Assembly (NCBI GenBank): GCA_037576215.1
Contig: JBANDB010000018.1
Location: 1,426,001-1,490,000, forward strand
DNA from: Armillaria gallica
Lineage: Eukaryota; Basidiomycota; Agaricomycetes; Agaricales; Physalacriaceae
Length of the DNA stretch: 64,000 bases
Direction of reading: 5' to 3'
Part shown: positions 33,765-46,453 of the stretch, piece by piece
Position numbering within the stretch: the first letter of the stretch is position 1
How the letters are laid out: the number at the start of each line of letters is the position of its first letter
Position numbers and translations under genes: made by a program
Notes under the pieces: model-generated
Database searches by the model: none
What the model was told of the DNA's origin: nothing
The model's input: only the letters and a program-made list of their open reading frames with translations

Positions 33765-34737
33765 ATGTACAACTATCTTCAAGTGTTCTTCCCCCCGGAA
33801 CCTGCTTCTGTGGCATCTTCTGACCCGCCGATCTTCGTGCTTGGTCCTTTGTTGAGAGAGCAGCTCCCACCTCCTTCGACACAACAACCACAACTCAGGA
33901 ACTACTCAGACGTAGAGAGTGACGCCCCTACCGAAGTGAGCACTGACTTTACTACTTAAGAGTTCATAGTGTATTAATGAGAGTAACAGATAGCCACCGA
34001 TGTCGAAGAAGAGGTACGCTCTCAAGTGAGGCCTTTTCTACCGCTCTAACTTCCGCTAGATTCGCAACGCCTTCTACGGCACTATCGTTGATGGTGAATG
34101 CGTTACAGGGGAAGAAGGAGTACGTAGTTCTTAGTTCGGAGATCATGAACGTACCCTGAATCCTGGATGCAGGATGCCCTCGCCCCACTCTCGCAGGTGC
34201 CTAAGACTCCAAGTGACCGGAAGCTCCCTCGCCTCCCAAGCACTGGCCAGCGCGAGCCACGCTGCAAACGCGAAGCTAGGCGAGGGTTTCCTGACAGGGA
34301 ACCTCCCTCACCATCACCACCTGTTGGAAAGAAGAAAAAGGTTCTCAGTACGTGTTTTCTTACCTGTACCAACCCCAGGAGCTCATGGTGTACTCGTCGT
34401 CCAGCCAAGAGAATGCCAACGTGGTGCACCTCCAGAGCGTTGGTACCATGCGAGACTGGTCTTGTGCGCGTTCCTGCTTCTGATGTTAGCGACTTACCGA
34501 AATCGTCGCCTTCTGGCGGGAAACGCGGCCGTGGATATGAAGCTGACGATGAAAGCGAGAAGTCGACGAAGAAATCCAAGGCCGAGGAGAATAATGACGG
34601 TCCGTAGCGATCTGTCTCCTTGATTTGTGTAAAGTTGGGCTGAATATTCTTTTGTTTCAGTAGCTCCTGATGCCGGTCTAGATACGACTGAAAACATCCA
34701 GGAAAGCCAAGTATTGTCAGATGGGTCTTTGAATTGA
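33765..34737 (+). CDS. Hypothetical basic, low-complexity protein
   Basis: I do not recognise the family. Five exons (33765-33935, 33994-34013, 34060-34150, 34197-34599, 34661-34737) splice to 762 bases, 253 residues, with standard GT-AG borders and a CTAAC branch site before the third exon. The N-terminal third is Pro/Gln-rich (VASSDPPIFVLGPLLREQ). The middle, FATPSTALSLMVNALQGKKE, then a Lys/Arg/Pro-rich stretch PREPPSPSPPVGKKKK-like, and KRGRGYEADDESEKSTKKSK near the C-terminus look like nuclear localisation signals next to acidic patches. It would suit a nuclear or chromatin-associated protein, but that is inference. A 20-base second exon would hide it from simple gene finders. It stands alone in gene-poor DNA. 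Confidence 0.5.
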
Positions 34738-37700
34738 AACGTGCTGGTCGATGGCATTGTTACACTATCCAGTTCAATGCTAGTTTAATGCGGCACATCC
34801 TGGTACTTTCTTGTTAGATTTTGAATAATGCAAATGAAATCGTCTCTGATGTTTGAGTGGCGTTCTCGGGATACGCGATGATCTTATCTGGACCGGCCAA
34901 AGTCTTCATTCGCTACAACTGTTCGTACGGCTATCCGTCGCACAGCGAATTCTCTCCCCAATAGTCGCGTTACGAAAATATCATAGAATCCTATAACTGA
35001 AGTGAGTTAGGTATTTTCGTTTCTTCGACTGAGCGAGCAGTGTTGCATTGTTACGAATGCGAGAGTCGAAACAGGTCCAAGAGCGGGGAAGCCGAAACCG
35101 AGGTCAGCCATGCTAATGACTGCATTGTCACTGCAAAATTCAAGACCTGTACGATTGCTCGACGCAGGCTGAAGTGTATCCTATTTACTCAGGCATTCTT
35201 TCACGCCGGTTTTCGTTGTCTACATTCATTCAACTCACGTATCCGGTGCGTAAATCATGCACCATAGCTCTTCGTCAAACTTCGGTACGGTAACACCCAT
35301 GTTATGGATATCGGTCTCTGCCGGTATGCCTGAGTCAATACACGCCTTCACTCAGTCTTCTCGGCCTTAGCAGTGCTCGCACTTTCTCTTACTTTCTTCA
35401 ACCTTCTTGCTGCTACCAGAATACACTAGAACATCGTAGAATAAGGATACCTGGACTCTGTAGTATATAAACACTGCTTATACTATTGTATCATCAGCTA
35501 TCAACTCACCTTTCAACCTCCACAGTCTCTGTGTGAACCTAAGTGATCAAGATCGGTTACGCTTAGCGCTCTTTAACAAACTTGCGGATCCCTCTTGGTA
35601 ATCGGACTCAGCTTACGGACATCCTCGCTCTCATCAGGCTTTCTTCGAGTATTCACCAACTCGTATATTAGCTTGACTACTCATATTTTTAACAACTCAC
35701 GTGTACCCTCCTCAGCGGAACCATCACGATGGATGATACGAATGAATTCGGCCGATGCATCCTATTTCGCGGACTCTGAATATTAACTCAAGCGTCATCT
35801 TGCTGACGGTTTGTAGGTCATTGTGGCCGTCGGTGTACTTACGTTAATTGTTAGGTGATCAATTTCTCGACGACCTTATTGCTATATTTAATGTGGCGTC
35901 AACTATTTGTCGTGACCTCGATCAACAACAGACTTCTGCTCTCAGGGTCAAGATCAAACTGTTAAAGTAGCCTCCGACTTCTTGGGCCGGACGGATAAGA
36001 TACTATATCGTCATTCATAGCCATCCTACACTATATTCTGTGATTTTAGGTATGCCTCTTTTCGAGTTTGACCTTGAATCTTTCTGATCGAGGTCCACTT
36101 CGTGCGGCGAAACCTTACTATATAAATGCAACTGCTCCCGAAGCTCTAGCAACACGCTGCATTCCAGGCGTGCACATCGGAGGTCCAGAAACTCCGTGTA
36201 AAATGTTCATGGCATGTTTGATGATGGCTTGGTATTATTACTCGGGCTCAACGGCTCGCACCGCAGAGACGACACGAAGCGTCTACCAGCATTTGATCGA
36301 AGACGTTATTCGTCGCTACGTACAGTGAATTAAACTTCTAATTGTGATGCATGAGTCTGTGTCTATTGGGTATACAGTGATCCGCAAGCAAGAAGCATTT
36401 TAGGTTAGTTAACCGAGAGATATTTGTGGTTGTCATGGATATGCACAGCAAGACCCTAAGTCCCCCTCGTTCATGATCACTACATGGCACAGCACAATGC
36501 CCACATGGTGTGCCTAACCCTTTGATACGCTCGCGGATCTACGGTCATGAGACGATGGCAACGCTCATAGCAAAGTGGTCTACTTACGGTAAGGTCATAA
36601 TTCCTCCATTGTCGCGTCTGATGACAACCATTTGTGTGCCCTGCAGCATTTGAGTCCAAAGTACGCTCTTGAAGAAAGCAATACCTACATCCGCCATACG
36701 ACTCGTGGACTCGACGACACCTCTGACGAGCTGACCAGTCGAATCGTAGAAGAATACGCGCGAACCAGCCTACGCGAATAGAGGATATCAGTGTCAAGTT
36801 GGGAGGAGTATGGAGAGACGTACAGGAAACATATTCATAGACAAAATAGTTCGAATAATAGGGTAGACTGCAAGAACAGTCGGTATAAGTACCTTCAGAG
36901 GTATCCCTTCGCAGGCCGAAAATATCGATGATTGACTCCGAAATGATCTGGAAACAGAACCTTGATACCGGGCAGGGTCAGTTATTGAATGGATTCAGAA
37001 CTCCCATGAGCATACCATGAGCATAATACGATACACATTACGGTACGTTTATATACCGTGCATCAACAGCAGTGTTTTCGCTTCGATGAATTATTACACA
37101 AAGCCGATGGAGACTGGAAGAGGCATCGTTGGCATGGAATTCCTTCTAGTTTGTGGATCGACCATTCCAAGAGAATTATACCACCGATGCCTTCATCCGA
37201 ACTGGGATAGTTGGTACGGAGATGGGAAGGGTACGTCTGGAGAATGTCGTGGTGCAAAATGTGTCCGCCTCACGGCTGGTACTGCCGGGGCAATTCGAGA
37301 TCAGAAGTACTCCCACTGGACGTCCTATTTTTCGGTGCGTGTTGATATATGAGGCCGTTTCGTGCACGGAAACCAATAAATCATCAATATGAGTCCGGCA
37401 GTGCACCCCAAAGCTCGGCCGACATTGTTCAGCACCATGTGTGTAGGTGTAAGGGCCATCTTGCCTTCCCAGCAATAAGCATATGCGCACAGTGGATGCT
37501 GCATGGAAAGTCCGAGGGGCGGTAAGGAAATGAGAAAAATATAGGTGCGGCGAGGCGCTTTGTTCGAGAAAGCCTCCGAATGTTATTAGTCGAAGAGTGA
37601 CGGTTCGCCATGCCCTGGTAAAAGGAAGGTGCATGCCTGGAGAACGATGCCAGTGGGACCTGGATGGGTGAGTCGGGGACAAACGGGCGAGGCTATACAA

Positions 37701-39719
37701 GACACATGTCGTGTGTCGTGCGCGGTTCCGACTGATAGCGTTGACTGCTGACACCTATTTGAGTTGCCATGTGAGTGGCTTTTAAAAGCTGGCGTCCCAT
37801 AGCCGAATACTTAGCAGTGAACTATAAATCTTAAGTGCATCATGTGACAACCCGCTCGCGATATACATAGCGCCGTAGGTATTCGACCATCTCAATAAGA
37901 GTCACATACAGCCTCCGTTGTTCCCTGGAAGAAGTGGGTTTTATCTACTTGGGAAAGCTGATCAATACGGAGTTATTTACAGCATAATACCTCTTGCCTT
38001 CCATGCGCTTCGCTCTTTTTTGATTGTGAAAACATACGACGGGGATCAGGGAATGCAGGGGAGTGCAGCGACTCCTATTCACTATAATGAGGGTGGCAGT
38101 CTAGGTGCAAGACCTAGTGGGAAGCTAGCATATGGGTTTCATTCGAGATACTAGTGTCATGCGGGTTCGCCGTGGGGAAGCGCCAATGTGCTGTGCTTTG
38201 CTAACATGGTTGTCGTGAACTGGGACGGTCGATGACGAATAAGGTTCCTACCGTGCATAGACACGACGGTCTAGATGGATGGGTGATGAACATCTAGAAT
38301 GCCCCATACGATGTGGGTACATGTCGCCAAATCGACATTCCAGCAGGTGCACGGAACTACCGTTTCTCTCCTACAATTGACTTGACAAACCTTCTCCAAC
38401 AAGCGCCCGGAATAACTTCGCCGACGAGAAAAATTGCCTAGATGTAGATATCCGACCGAAGAGGAGAGTAAGTAAGCGCCTAAGGTTGCACGCCACGATG
38501 GAGGCACGGTGTTAGAATCCGGGCAAATCGTTACCCCAATCTGGTGGAAAGAAAATTGAACATCTTCGTTCTGTCGAATTTAAGAGTTCAAAAGTACGAG
38601 GAATTCATGCACTGAGTATAATGGCGAGCTCGGAGAGCACATCTCGACGTCATTGTTAGCTAAAGATAACTATATGGAATAATGGTTACTCACCTAAACA
38701 TTCCGCAACACGTTCAGCGTTTCCATCATGGCGCGCAGCTTTCTCGCCGGCTTATGCTTCCTAGGTTGCTGAGTGACCATTTTGTCATGATTCCACGAAA
38801 CACCGCCGACCGGTACCTGTCGAACTCACGAACCCAGCTTATCACCAAGACAAGGAGGGTGGATACATAATGCTCCTAGGGGACGTGGGCGAGAGAAAGA
38901 CTGACACCGGAAGCATTGGAGAATCAGTAGTACGACCGCATCTTGGCAGTCGCTACTAAGACGTAATAAAATCCGACCCAGCCAAGCGTAGGCCTTGAGG
39001 TGTAGGATTATTGTTCCCGACATAACATCTGGCGTAAGTGATACCGGATATTAAAGGAGAGAATGGAAAAAAGGAGATCCGCAAACGCTGTCTCCAAATG
39101 TATCGCCTTAACGGAGCTTGAACAGAGCGCTAGAAAATCTTCAGGTTTCTTCGACCATCGGCGCTTGGATTTCGAAAGATCGCGCGAAAGGAGACTGCAA
39201 AAAGAAATAATGGTATGGTGCCATTAGGCGCGAGCAATCAGCGGGTGAAGAAGGAAAAATTTTAAACAAGCCGAGCGGAATCATTACCGGCCCAAACCCG
39301 GCCCGGGATTACGTAGCCATCGTAGATTTAAATAGGCCAGCGGGCGTTACCCGCGCTTGCTCCTCCCTACGATGGTGTCTCACGGGAAACATCTTCATTA
39401 CCAGATACTCATCGTCTCACAGGATGTGGGATTCATCGAATGTTCTAGGACACCTCGAGTCCCTGGGTCCAGTTCACAAGTTGCCCAGTCCTCGTCCACG
39501 GCAAAAGGACCAGAACGCAAACTCTGTATATGTTCAAAACGCTCTTTCTGCTCCAGATGATCGTTACTCATATGCATATGCTTTGAAGAAAAGTGACCAT
39601 CATTGTCCAATGTCGCTTGACTTGACTATATGCTCGTCAGTCATGAGCACAAGGAAAGTTTGTTCTAAGATTTATCTCCTCGACTACCACCATCACTCAT
39701 GGCACAGCTAACTCGTACT
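34738..39719. other. Gene-poor stretch, possible LTR and coding remnants
   Basis: No intact gene recognised. Near 35463 a TATATAAAC follows C/T-rich sequence in an arrangement like the LTR remnants at 5-7.5 kb, without proven homology. A minus-strand coding-like piece lies at 36560-36990. Plus-strand frames at 37063-37380 and 37918-38154 and minus-strand frames at 37176-37754 and 38271-38507 have no motif. Confidence 0.4.
36560..36990 (-). pseudogene. Coding-like remnant of unknown family
   Basis: On the minus strand, sequence reading SRVFFYDSTGQLVRGVVES, then MADVGIAFFKSVLWTQM and MVVIRRDNGGIMTLP ends at a good donor (GTAAGTAG, about 36585). An upstream open piece reads LPYYSNYFVYEYVS. The strand-turn rhythm (VFFYDSTGQL) recalls beta-propeller lectins, but I cannot place it. 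The two pieces do not join in frame with the visible splice sites, so it is either decayed or joined in a way I did not find. Confidence 0.25.
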
Positions 39720-40249
39720 AGCCAAGACGTCTTCCATTGCAACTTAAACCTCTCTTAGACAAGTCGTCTACTCATCTCCTCGAGCTGTATTCTACCATTG
39801 GCAGGAACATCAGACATCTTGAACCTGGGAAAAATATTGCATCCGACGACGTTTTGCGGTTTGGGCATGCATTTGGCTTCGTAACCAAGCTGGTTGGTAT
39901 GTTGAAGTCTTTTACAATGCTAATCGCGCACCCATATTGGTGGTCTTTGTGGTCCCGCTACTGTCATAGGGCTATCTGATTACGAGATATGCAGGGTAGG
40001 AAGGATGTATGCGTTCATATCCGAAGACGCTGGAACATCACCAAAGTATGTTTACCTCTTATCATTATGAAGTGCTAATATAGATCCCTCGCATAAAGCC
40101 ATAATGTGACCAGGGTTTCTGTTGAAGACGCTGAGCTGTACCCAGCATTCATTTCCGTCCATACACTGCTGTTTCAAGAACTCGTTGTTGTCATTCACTG
40201 GCTGCTCCATCCTTCAGCAACGGCGTCCCCCCACTTTTATAGATCTTGA
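39720..40249 (+). CDS. Possible three-exon gene, 5' end unresolved
   Basis: Exons ending 39896, then 39970-40045 and 40114-40249, keep one frame across two introns with GTATG donors, ending TGA 40247-40249. The product includes LDKSSTHLLELYSTIGRNI, VLRFGHAFGFVTKLVG, RVGRMYAFISEDAGTSPK and VSVEDAELYPAFISVHTLLF. No family recognised and no in-frame ATG before the first exon (stop at about 39715), so an upstream exon would be required. It may equally be a remnant. Confidence 0.3.
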
Positions 40250-40430
40250 AGAATTACAAAACACTGCGGTATGCCATTTTGCATGTGTGTTTTCCATCTC
40301 GGTGATATGCTTTGATCGACATTTTGAAACGGGCATCTGTTGCTCATATACTTATAGTGATGGATCATGGGGCCATTTTAAAACATTGCGGCAGTCAAAG
40401 GCTTTGCGCGTTTTGAATGGATGACATCGA

Positions 40431-40530
40431 GTCCAAAAGTATTTTAGCCCTCATCGACCTTGAGCTCGCGTCGCCGGGTCAATCGACCGAAGGACCTGAT
40501 GTGCCGGAACACCGGTCCGCCAACCCCTTG
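40431..40530 (-). repeat. Dispersed GGTC-rich repeat, copy C (inverted)
   Basis: Reads, on the plus strand, GTCCAAAAGTATTTTAGCCC through AATCGACCGA to GATGTGCCGGAAC and CGGTCCGCCAACCCCTTG. Positions 40498-40530 match the complement of 31742-31774 at 32 of 33 bases, and 40431-40450 matches the complement of copy B. It lies inside a 134-codon open frame (40417-40821) that I do not accept as a gene. Confidence 0.55.
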
Positions 40531-42182
40531 GCGGCAGTTTCCGAGACACCCTCCCGCTTTGCAATGGCCCGCCACCCTTTTCCTTACATGTTGAGCCCTG
40601 AATCGACATTCGCTACGCACCACAAACAGTACGCGTACCAAGCTCAGAAGAAAGGCTTCTGGAGAAAATTCAGATGTCGCCCTTCTTATTACTTGGGCAA
40701 GGCTCTTGGAAGTTCAGAAACTGCGGTGCAATCTTTCGGTACGTCTGGCAAGGAACGAAGCCTAGCATCACGACAGTGCTGTATGAATAATATCTATCTG
40801 TTTTATTTCCTTTATTGGTAACTTGAAAGGAAAGTCCCCTTAAACGCGAAGATTTATTGATTAGCGCCAATCTCTTCAGGGTCGATGATGTCGCTTTGAA
40901 TGAAATTCCATGCGTGTTTTTTTATCACCGTCACGCCTAATCATAATATTGAGAAGGCCTTAATTCAACAATTCTGAATCAAGATCAAGTTACCACTTCG
41001 GTCGGCGAATACGGATCTCCGCGTGGGTGTAAGGGCAATCGACAATCTGATTCGACCTTGCTAGTACTTCTTTTACAATGCCCCTTCTGAATACAGCGAT
41101 GCAACGATTTTTTGTGGGGCAAGTTACCCTGCCAAGTTGAAGCTATTGTCTGTGCTGATACAGTACTTGAGGATTTTCATACCGGGTGCTCAGGCTGAAG
41201 CGCGCTCGCCCATAAGCTGAGGTGAAATGGAAGCGACAGAGGCACATACCCCGTCTGCCGACGCTGCTTCTTCCTGAGGTGATGCGACTTTCTGCTGAGA
41301 ATTGATGTTTTCTTTTGCTGCTGACGTTCCAGAGTAAGTCAAAGGAATGCATAATTCAACGGCGAGATTACGAACTTCTCTCTGATCCGTTCTCCGTCGG
41401 GTTTGAACTATCATTCTCTGCGTGTGCCTGTCGGCCACGACGCGTCTCGCTCAACGGAACAATGGGCAACTCTGATACAGTGGCTGCTGTCGAGTCTTCA
41501 TTCCTGTCCTGCTCTCCTAAAACATGGCATCAGCATATAGGAGCATCGGTAAGTTAAATATGTATGACCTTCTGGCGCCGGTGTATCTGGGCTGCTGTGT
41601 GACAACCATAAAATACTCAACTGTGCGCTTCCAGCTACGGCAGGAATATAGTCCGAGTCAAAGTCTAGGAGGTCGAAACTGTCCAATCTCGAAATGGCCC
41701 TAGGGTTTGGCATGGTGGGGTTGTAAATCAGCACAGACCTTGTTTCGTCAAAATTTCCCAATGTTATAGGCCACTGCTTTGAGGGTCTGTCTTCCCACGA
41801 AGAAACGATGGTCACAATGCTGAAGCGCTAGGTGAGTACGTTTGGCGATATCCACAAAGTCGGATATTGATCCGTGTCTTTCTGAAACACAGTCAAACTA
41901 TGTATACAAGGAAGAAAGGTACATGCGCCATAAGATACCCATGTCCTGTCATCCTGCGGCGAAAGAATGGACTGGTCCTTGTCGGCGGCGAGAGTAGGAC
42001 AATCCTGAACGTCATAACCTCCATGGTAAGGCTCCTTGACCAGGCTGATCGTCGTGACGTGCTTAGTCTTGAAATAAATGGAGATTATGGCTGACAGATG
42101 GTTACCGTGCTGTTGGTTCCCGCCGTCGCGATGAAAATTTCCCCTCAAACCCGTTTATACATGAGAGGAAATTTTTTCAACA

Positions 42183-42248
42183 CCCGAAGCTTCGGGCACA
42201 ACGTATTCGATGGACGCGCATGCTATTAGATGGACGCGCATGCCATAG
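42183..42248. repeat. 14-bp palindrome and 20-bp tandem pair
   Basis: CCCGAAGCTTCGGG (42183-42196) is a perfect palindrome. It is followed by two direct copies of GATGGACGCGCATGC starting at 42209 and 42229. Confidence 0.55.
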
Positions 42249-45200
42249 AAGATCGATGATGGTTGAGGGAACATTGATCCTTTAAGCCACCCCGTGGAAT
42301 GGCCATTGGATGGCTCTCAGGCTTGGGATCCGTACTACTGGAAGGAGGTAAGGAATGCCAGAATTGTCTCATTGGAAGAGCTCCGCGTCGTCCTTGCTAG
42401 CATGCAGTAGAATTGCTTTGATACCGAAGCACATGTGATACGATTCAGTCCACTCACTTCTATTTGACGCCTTCATTAGCCCGCTTGATGTCGGCAGGAA
42501 GGAAAAGTAAGACTATCCAAGAGTCTGTGTGGGTTCCCGAAGCAGTATCTTCAAAGGACGACCCAGGAAAGGAGAAGGTGGAACGTAAAATTCCAGAGGT
42601 TCGGATGATCAGCTTCGTGAAGAACCGTTGTAAAACATCATCAGACTTTTAATTGTGGAATCAATATATACCTACCCAGGTTAGAGTTCGATATACCCCT
42701 AAGTGGCGCTACGAAGCGACGATGTCGCTTGGAGTGGGGAGATCTAGAGCATGGTATCCAGCCCAAGCCACGGTAACTTGACAGGGACGAAAGAGCGAGA
42801 GAAAAACCGTGAATAGACACCTTTGCAAAGCGTCACAAAGCATCCGCGACAGCAGAGACTGTAGAGTCAAGCGCTGGATATCCGTTGAGGTGGATAGGTC
42901 GTTGACAGATGGAATCCTCGTGCTATCGACTCTGATCGTTCACACACTGTGAATCGCTTCTTGTTATTTTTAAAGAATGGAATCGCAGCCGAAGAGACGC
43001 TAAGACAGTTTCTGGGGTCTATTAGTGTCTGGACAACGGACATCGGACGGTGTGTCAGAACGAGATGATCATTTCAATGAATACGAAGCCATACCATAGA
43101 TCCTGGCATCCTACGAGCGGATCGGGCGAATGTTTACCACATCCAACATCAACAAAAGATTTTCTGGGTGACTACACCACAGCTTTAAGCGCCGAACCAA
43201 CCATTCCTGTCGGCTCTTCTATAATGTGATGATGAGGATGATGTATATGGAATAATGAACTTCGCACTGAGAAGATTTTTTTCAAGGGGTGGAAACATCT
43301 ATAGCTTCTAAGGTGGCTCTGGGAGGGTTTCTGGAAAGATTCAATCAGACCTCTTTGAACTACAGCGAGGGAGCGGAGACTCCGTTAACGCACTGGTCAT
43401 ACTTAGTCCGATTGAAGCTGATTCAATTTTGCGTGTCAAACGATCGTGAAGAAGGGCAATGGGGTCTTCCATGAAACGATGTCTGCGACCCACCGGGAGA
43501 GAGTTGGTGCTGGGCAGTACCACATGTAAGTGTAGGAATTGTTGCCAAGAAAGGGAAGACCGCGATGGGGTGTCCTGGCGCAACAAAAAATTGGACCCGA
43601 ACGTAATCGAGTCGAGAAAATGGGCCGCTATAAAGAAGTGACTGCGACCACTTGGCGACCACAACGTAGGGAGGTGATGAAAGTTTCGTCCCGTTGCTCC
43701 TTTTTGAATAACATAAAAAGTAACCTGCTGTGGAGCATTAGAAGACATGTAATGAATAACAGCTGCTCACGTAAGTCGGCTATACAGATGGTGTTGAATA
43801 TCAACTCTGATCCAACGCTAGATGGCAAGAGATACGCGGAATGAGGAAGTCTCACCAGAGGCCATCAGCGGAGAGCTGTAAAGAAGCGATGCTTATGTCA
43901 ATGCGTACATTGTTGATATGGAAGAAAGCGCATCGCATATTGGTAACACTAACAGCCCTGCTGTGCGTAGAAACTGCTGTTCTATACCTGAGTCTGCTGA
44001 GGCGGTTAGGCCGGAGAATGGAGACCACAAATATTACCAGAGCAATGGGAGGAACCAGATACGCGACGTAAGATGTTGTGAAACCGAATATTTCGTGAAA
44101 CGCGACAAGGCCGCCATGCTGACAGCAAGTTTCACCTTAATAAACTTTAATGGGGATTCTGGATAAAGACGCATCTCACGTGACATTCACGTGTGAATTA
44201 AACTGAACGCGACGCGCCTGAGTTCAGCGGGCCATTAATGTCAGTTCGTTAGAAACCTAGCGGAAATATAGATTCTATTTCGTTTTTAAGCAAGGTAGCT
44301 GTGTTCGAAACCAAACACTACGAACGCTTCACATTTATGAACTTTGAAAGAGTGTAACATGCATTGATGATCTGATCAAGACAGTGATTTCCTAACTAAT
44401 CCCGCCTTCATTTACCGCCATCCGCTTTCATGGTGGATCAGGTAGCAGTTCTCTCGTTATGGGGGAAGATCCCGGATATGACCCTGATGTATTGGTCGCT
44501 TTCAATGTGCGATATTTCGTGAACGTCTTCGCATCCCTGCATCTCGATAAAGACCTGCAAAGACCCAGCAAAAAGTACACGCGCATGACTCATGCTCAGC
44601 TGCTCCGACGCCATCGTAATGAGTGTTGTTGGACAAGGATGAGGCCCCAGGTGAGCCTGAAGAAGCACGATGGATACCTGATCATCAAGATAAAGCTGAT
44701 GCTTCTTGGGAGGGGCCCCAGGATCGAGGTTTCATCAGAGAATAAAGAAGCAAAGTTGTATGTCAGTCCTCCTACCACTAGTAGAAGACCATCATCTCCC
44801 GTAAACACTGGAGACGTTCGAATTTCAGGTAGAACGAACCCCTTGACTTCCTGGGAGAGCATGAGACAACATGAAATAAAAGCGGGAATGTCCACTGAAA
44901 TCGCACGGTAGCACAGGATCAGTGTCTCGGTATCTTGATGTCAACGCTGAAGACGATATTTCATAATTGGATGTACCTGTATCTATGTACTTGAGCGCCT
45001 TAAACTGAAATTTTGAATTTTTAACGTAGTGGCGTGGGCGCAGATTGACGCGTATACTTCCATGTACGAAACCAGCAGGCACCGCAGGGTATTGCTGTAT
45101 TTGTTTCATCTAATTTCGCGCGATCGACAGAGCTTGGTAACGTATGAGGCGCCGACATCTGATATGAACAAGGCGCTGCGTGATCTGCTTCGGTAACTAG

Positions 45201-46423
45201 AGCTAGGCAGTGATCAGATCTATGTGCGGCATTCAACGATAAAGAGTCTTTGAAGTGTTCAGAGTGTCATAAAAGCGTAGAAATCGTGAGTTACGATACC
45301 AGTGACACACTATAACGCACGCGTCATATTATGAAGAACCGTGTAGGCCCAATGTCCTGTCTCTCCAGACAGCATGACCAGAAAGTAAAGACCTGTTGTC
45401 ATATGAATTCTAATCAATCAGCGAATTATTGAGTAAATGGAAGTGGAATGGAGACAAAGCATGCTACCGCTCTAAAACCAACGAACAGTAAATCACTATA
45501 CATCATTAATAATCGATAATTTTAACTCGAAACTCGAACATTTACGTTTTTTCTTCAGCAAAGATCCGCCTGTGTCATAAGGAAAGCCTGGCTACCTGAA
45601 CTGCAACTTATCGCGAAATTGGGGCATACGGTGATATTATGAGACCCGAGAGTTGTATAAGAGAGAAGTCGTAAGCTAGGATTCATTTTTAATGATACGA
45701 CAAACGATGTGACTGGAATGCAATGACAAGGCGAACAAGGAAGAGTTTTGGAAGAATTTCGCTAGTACGTCTTTCAGTATTAGTATTTCTTTCAAAAAAC
45801 AGTGAGTTGAACATACTTCGGCCTTAATAAAATAAATAGAGACGATGAAAGACACCGGAATGGCAGCAATTGTCATCGTCCCTTGATAGTCAGGAGCTGT
45901 CAAGAGTTGGGCAAGAGTCAACGCACTCCAAATTTGGACGCACAACGTGACCGTGGAGATACGGGTAACCGGCCCGTCCATCGACCGTCACAGCCGAAGT
46001 TTTCGAAATTTTATTTCGTTGAGCCGCTGTTTTCTGCTTTCAGTATTGGCCAAACGGCATCGATTATCTCATGCTCCTCAGGAACAATCACTATCTATCA
46101 TGGTTTGTGTGCCAACCTTTTCTGCTTGTCTTGTAGCACGCCAAGCCATTCGTCACGATATCCTCGACACGCGGCGCAGGCAAAGCTCGGATTTCCTCTT
46201 TGCCTCCCCCCCTCTTAAAACCAACGAGCCGCCAGACCATCCCGATTTTTCTAGTTCCCTGACACTCTTCCACGCAAGTCTGCAAAAATCCCATCGTCCA
46301 CGATCACGACGTCGACCAACTTTCCCATACCTCGGAGCTCATGAAGGCCACGGGGCAAGACCGAAGTCTTCAGCATCCCTGCCGGGCTATGGGTTCTCGG
46401 GAAAGTATGCATCCGTGTCAATG

Positions 46424-46453
46424 CATCGTCCATCGTCCATCGTCCATCGTCCA
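46424..46453. repeat. Heptamer tandem array (CATCGTC)4
   Basis: Four exact head-to-tail copies of CATCGTC plus CA. A simple tandem repeat outside any recognised gene. Confidence 0.7.

Noticed and set aside
34330..34380. An intron at 34348-34378 within the 33.8-34.7 kb gene
   Set aside because: It would be 31 bases and would break the frame, whereas reading through keeps it open.
34103..34579. Minus-strand 158-codon frame
   Set aside because: It is the antisense shadow of the spliced gene at 33765-34737, which has consistent introns.
35340..36060. A third LTR remnant
   Set aside because: The TATATAAAC and C/T-rich leader look similar, but I could not align it with the conserved tail at 5721-5820 and 7481-7571.
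37176..37754. Minus-strand 192-codon frame
   Set aside because: No motif, Ser/Thr/Arg-biased composition and no splice support; probably chance.
40417..40821. Plus-strand frame of 134 codons starting MDDIESK
   Set aside because: It is largely made of dispersed repeat copy C, has no motif, and the matching copies at 31.7 and 32.2 kb are not open in the same frame.
45676..45981. Minus-strand membrane protein gene
   Set aside because: Hydrophobic segments are present but the frame is about 100 codons, does not join to other exons and resembles no family I know.
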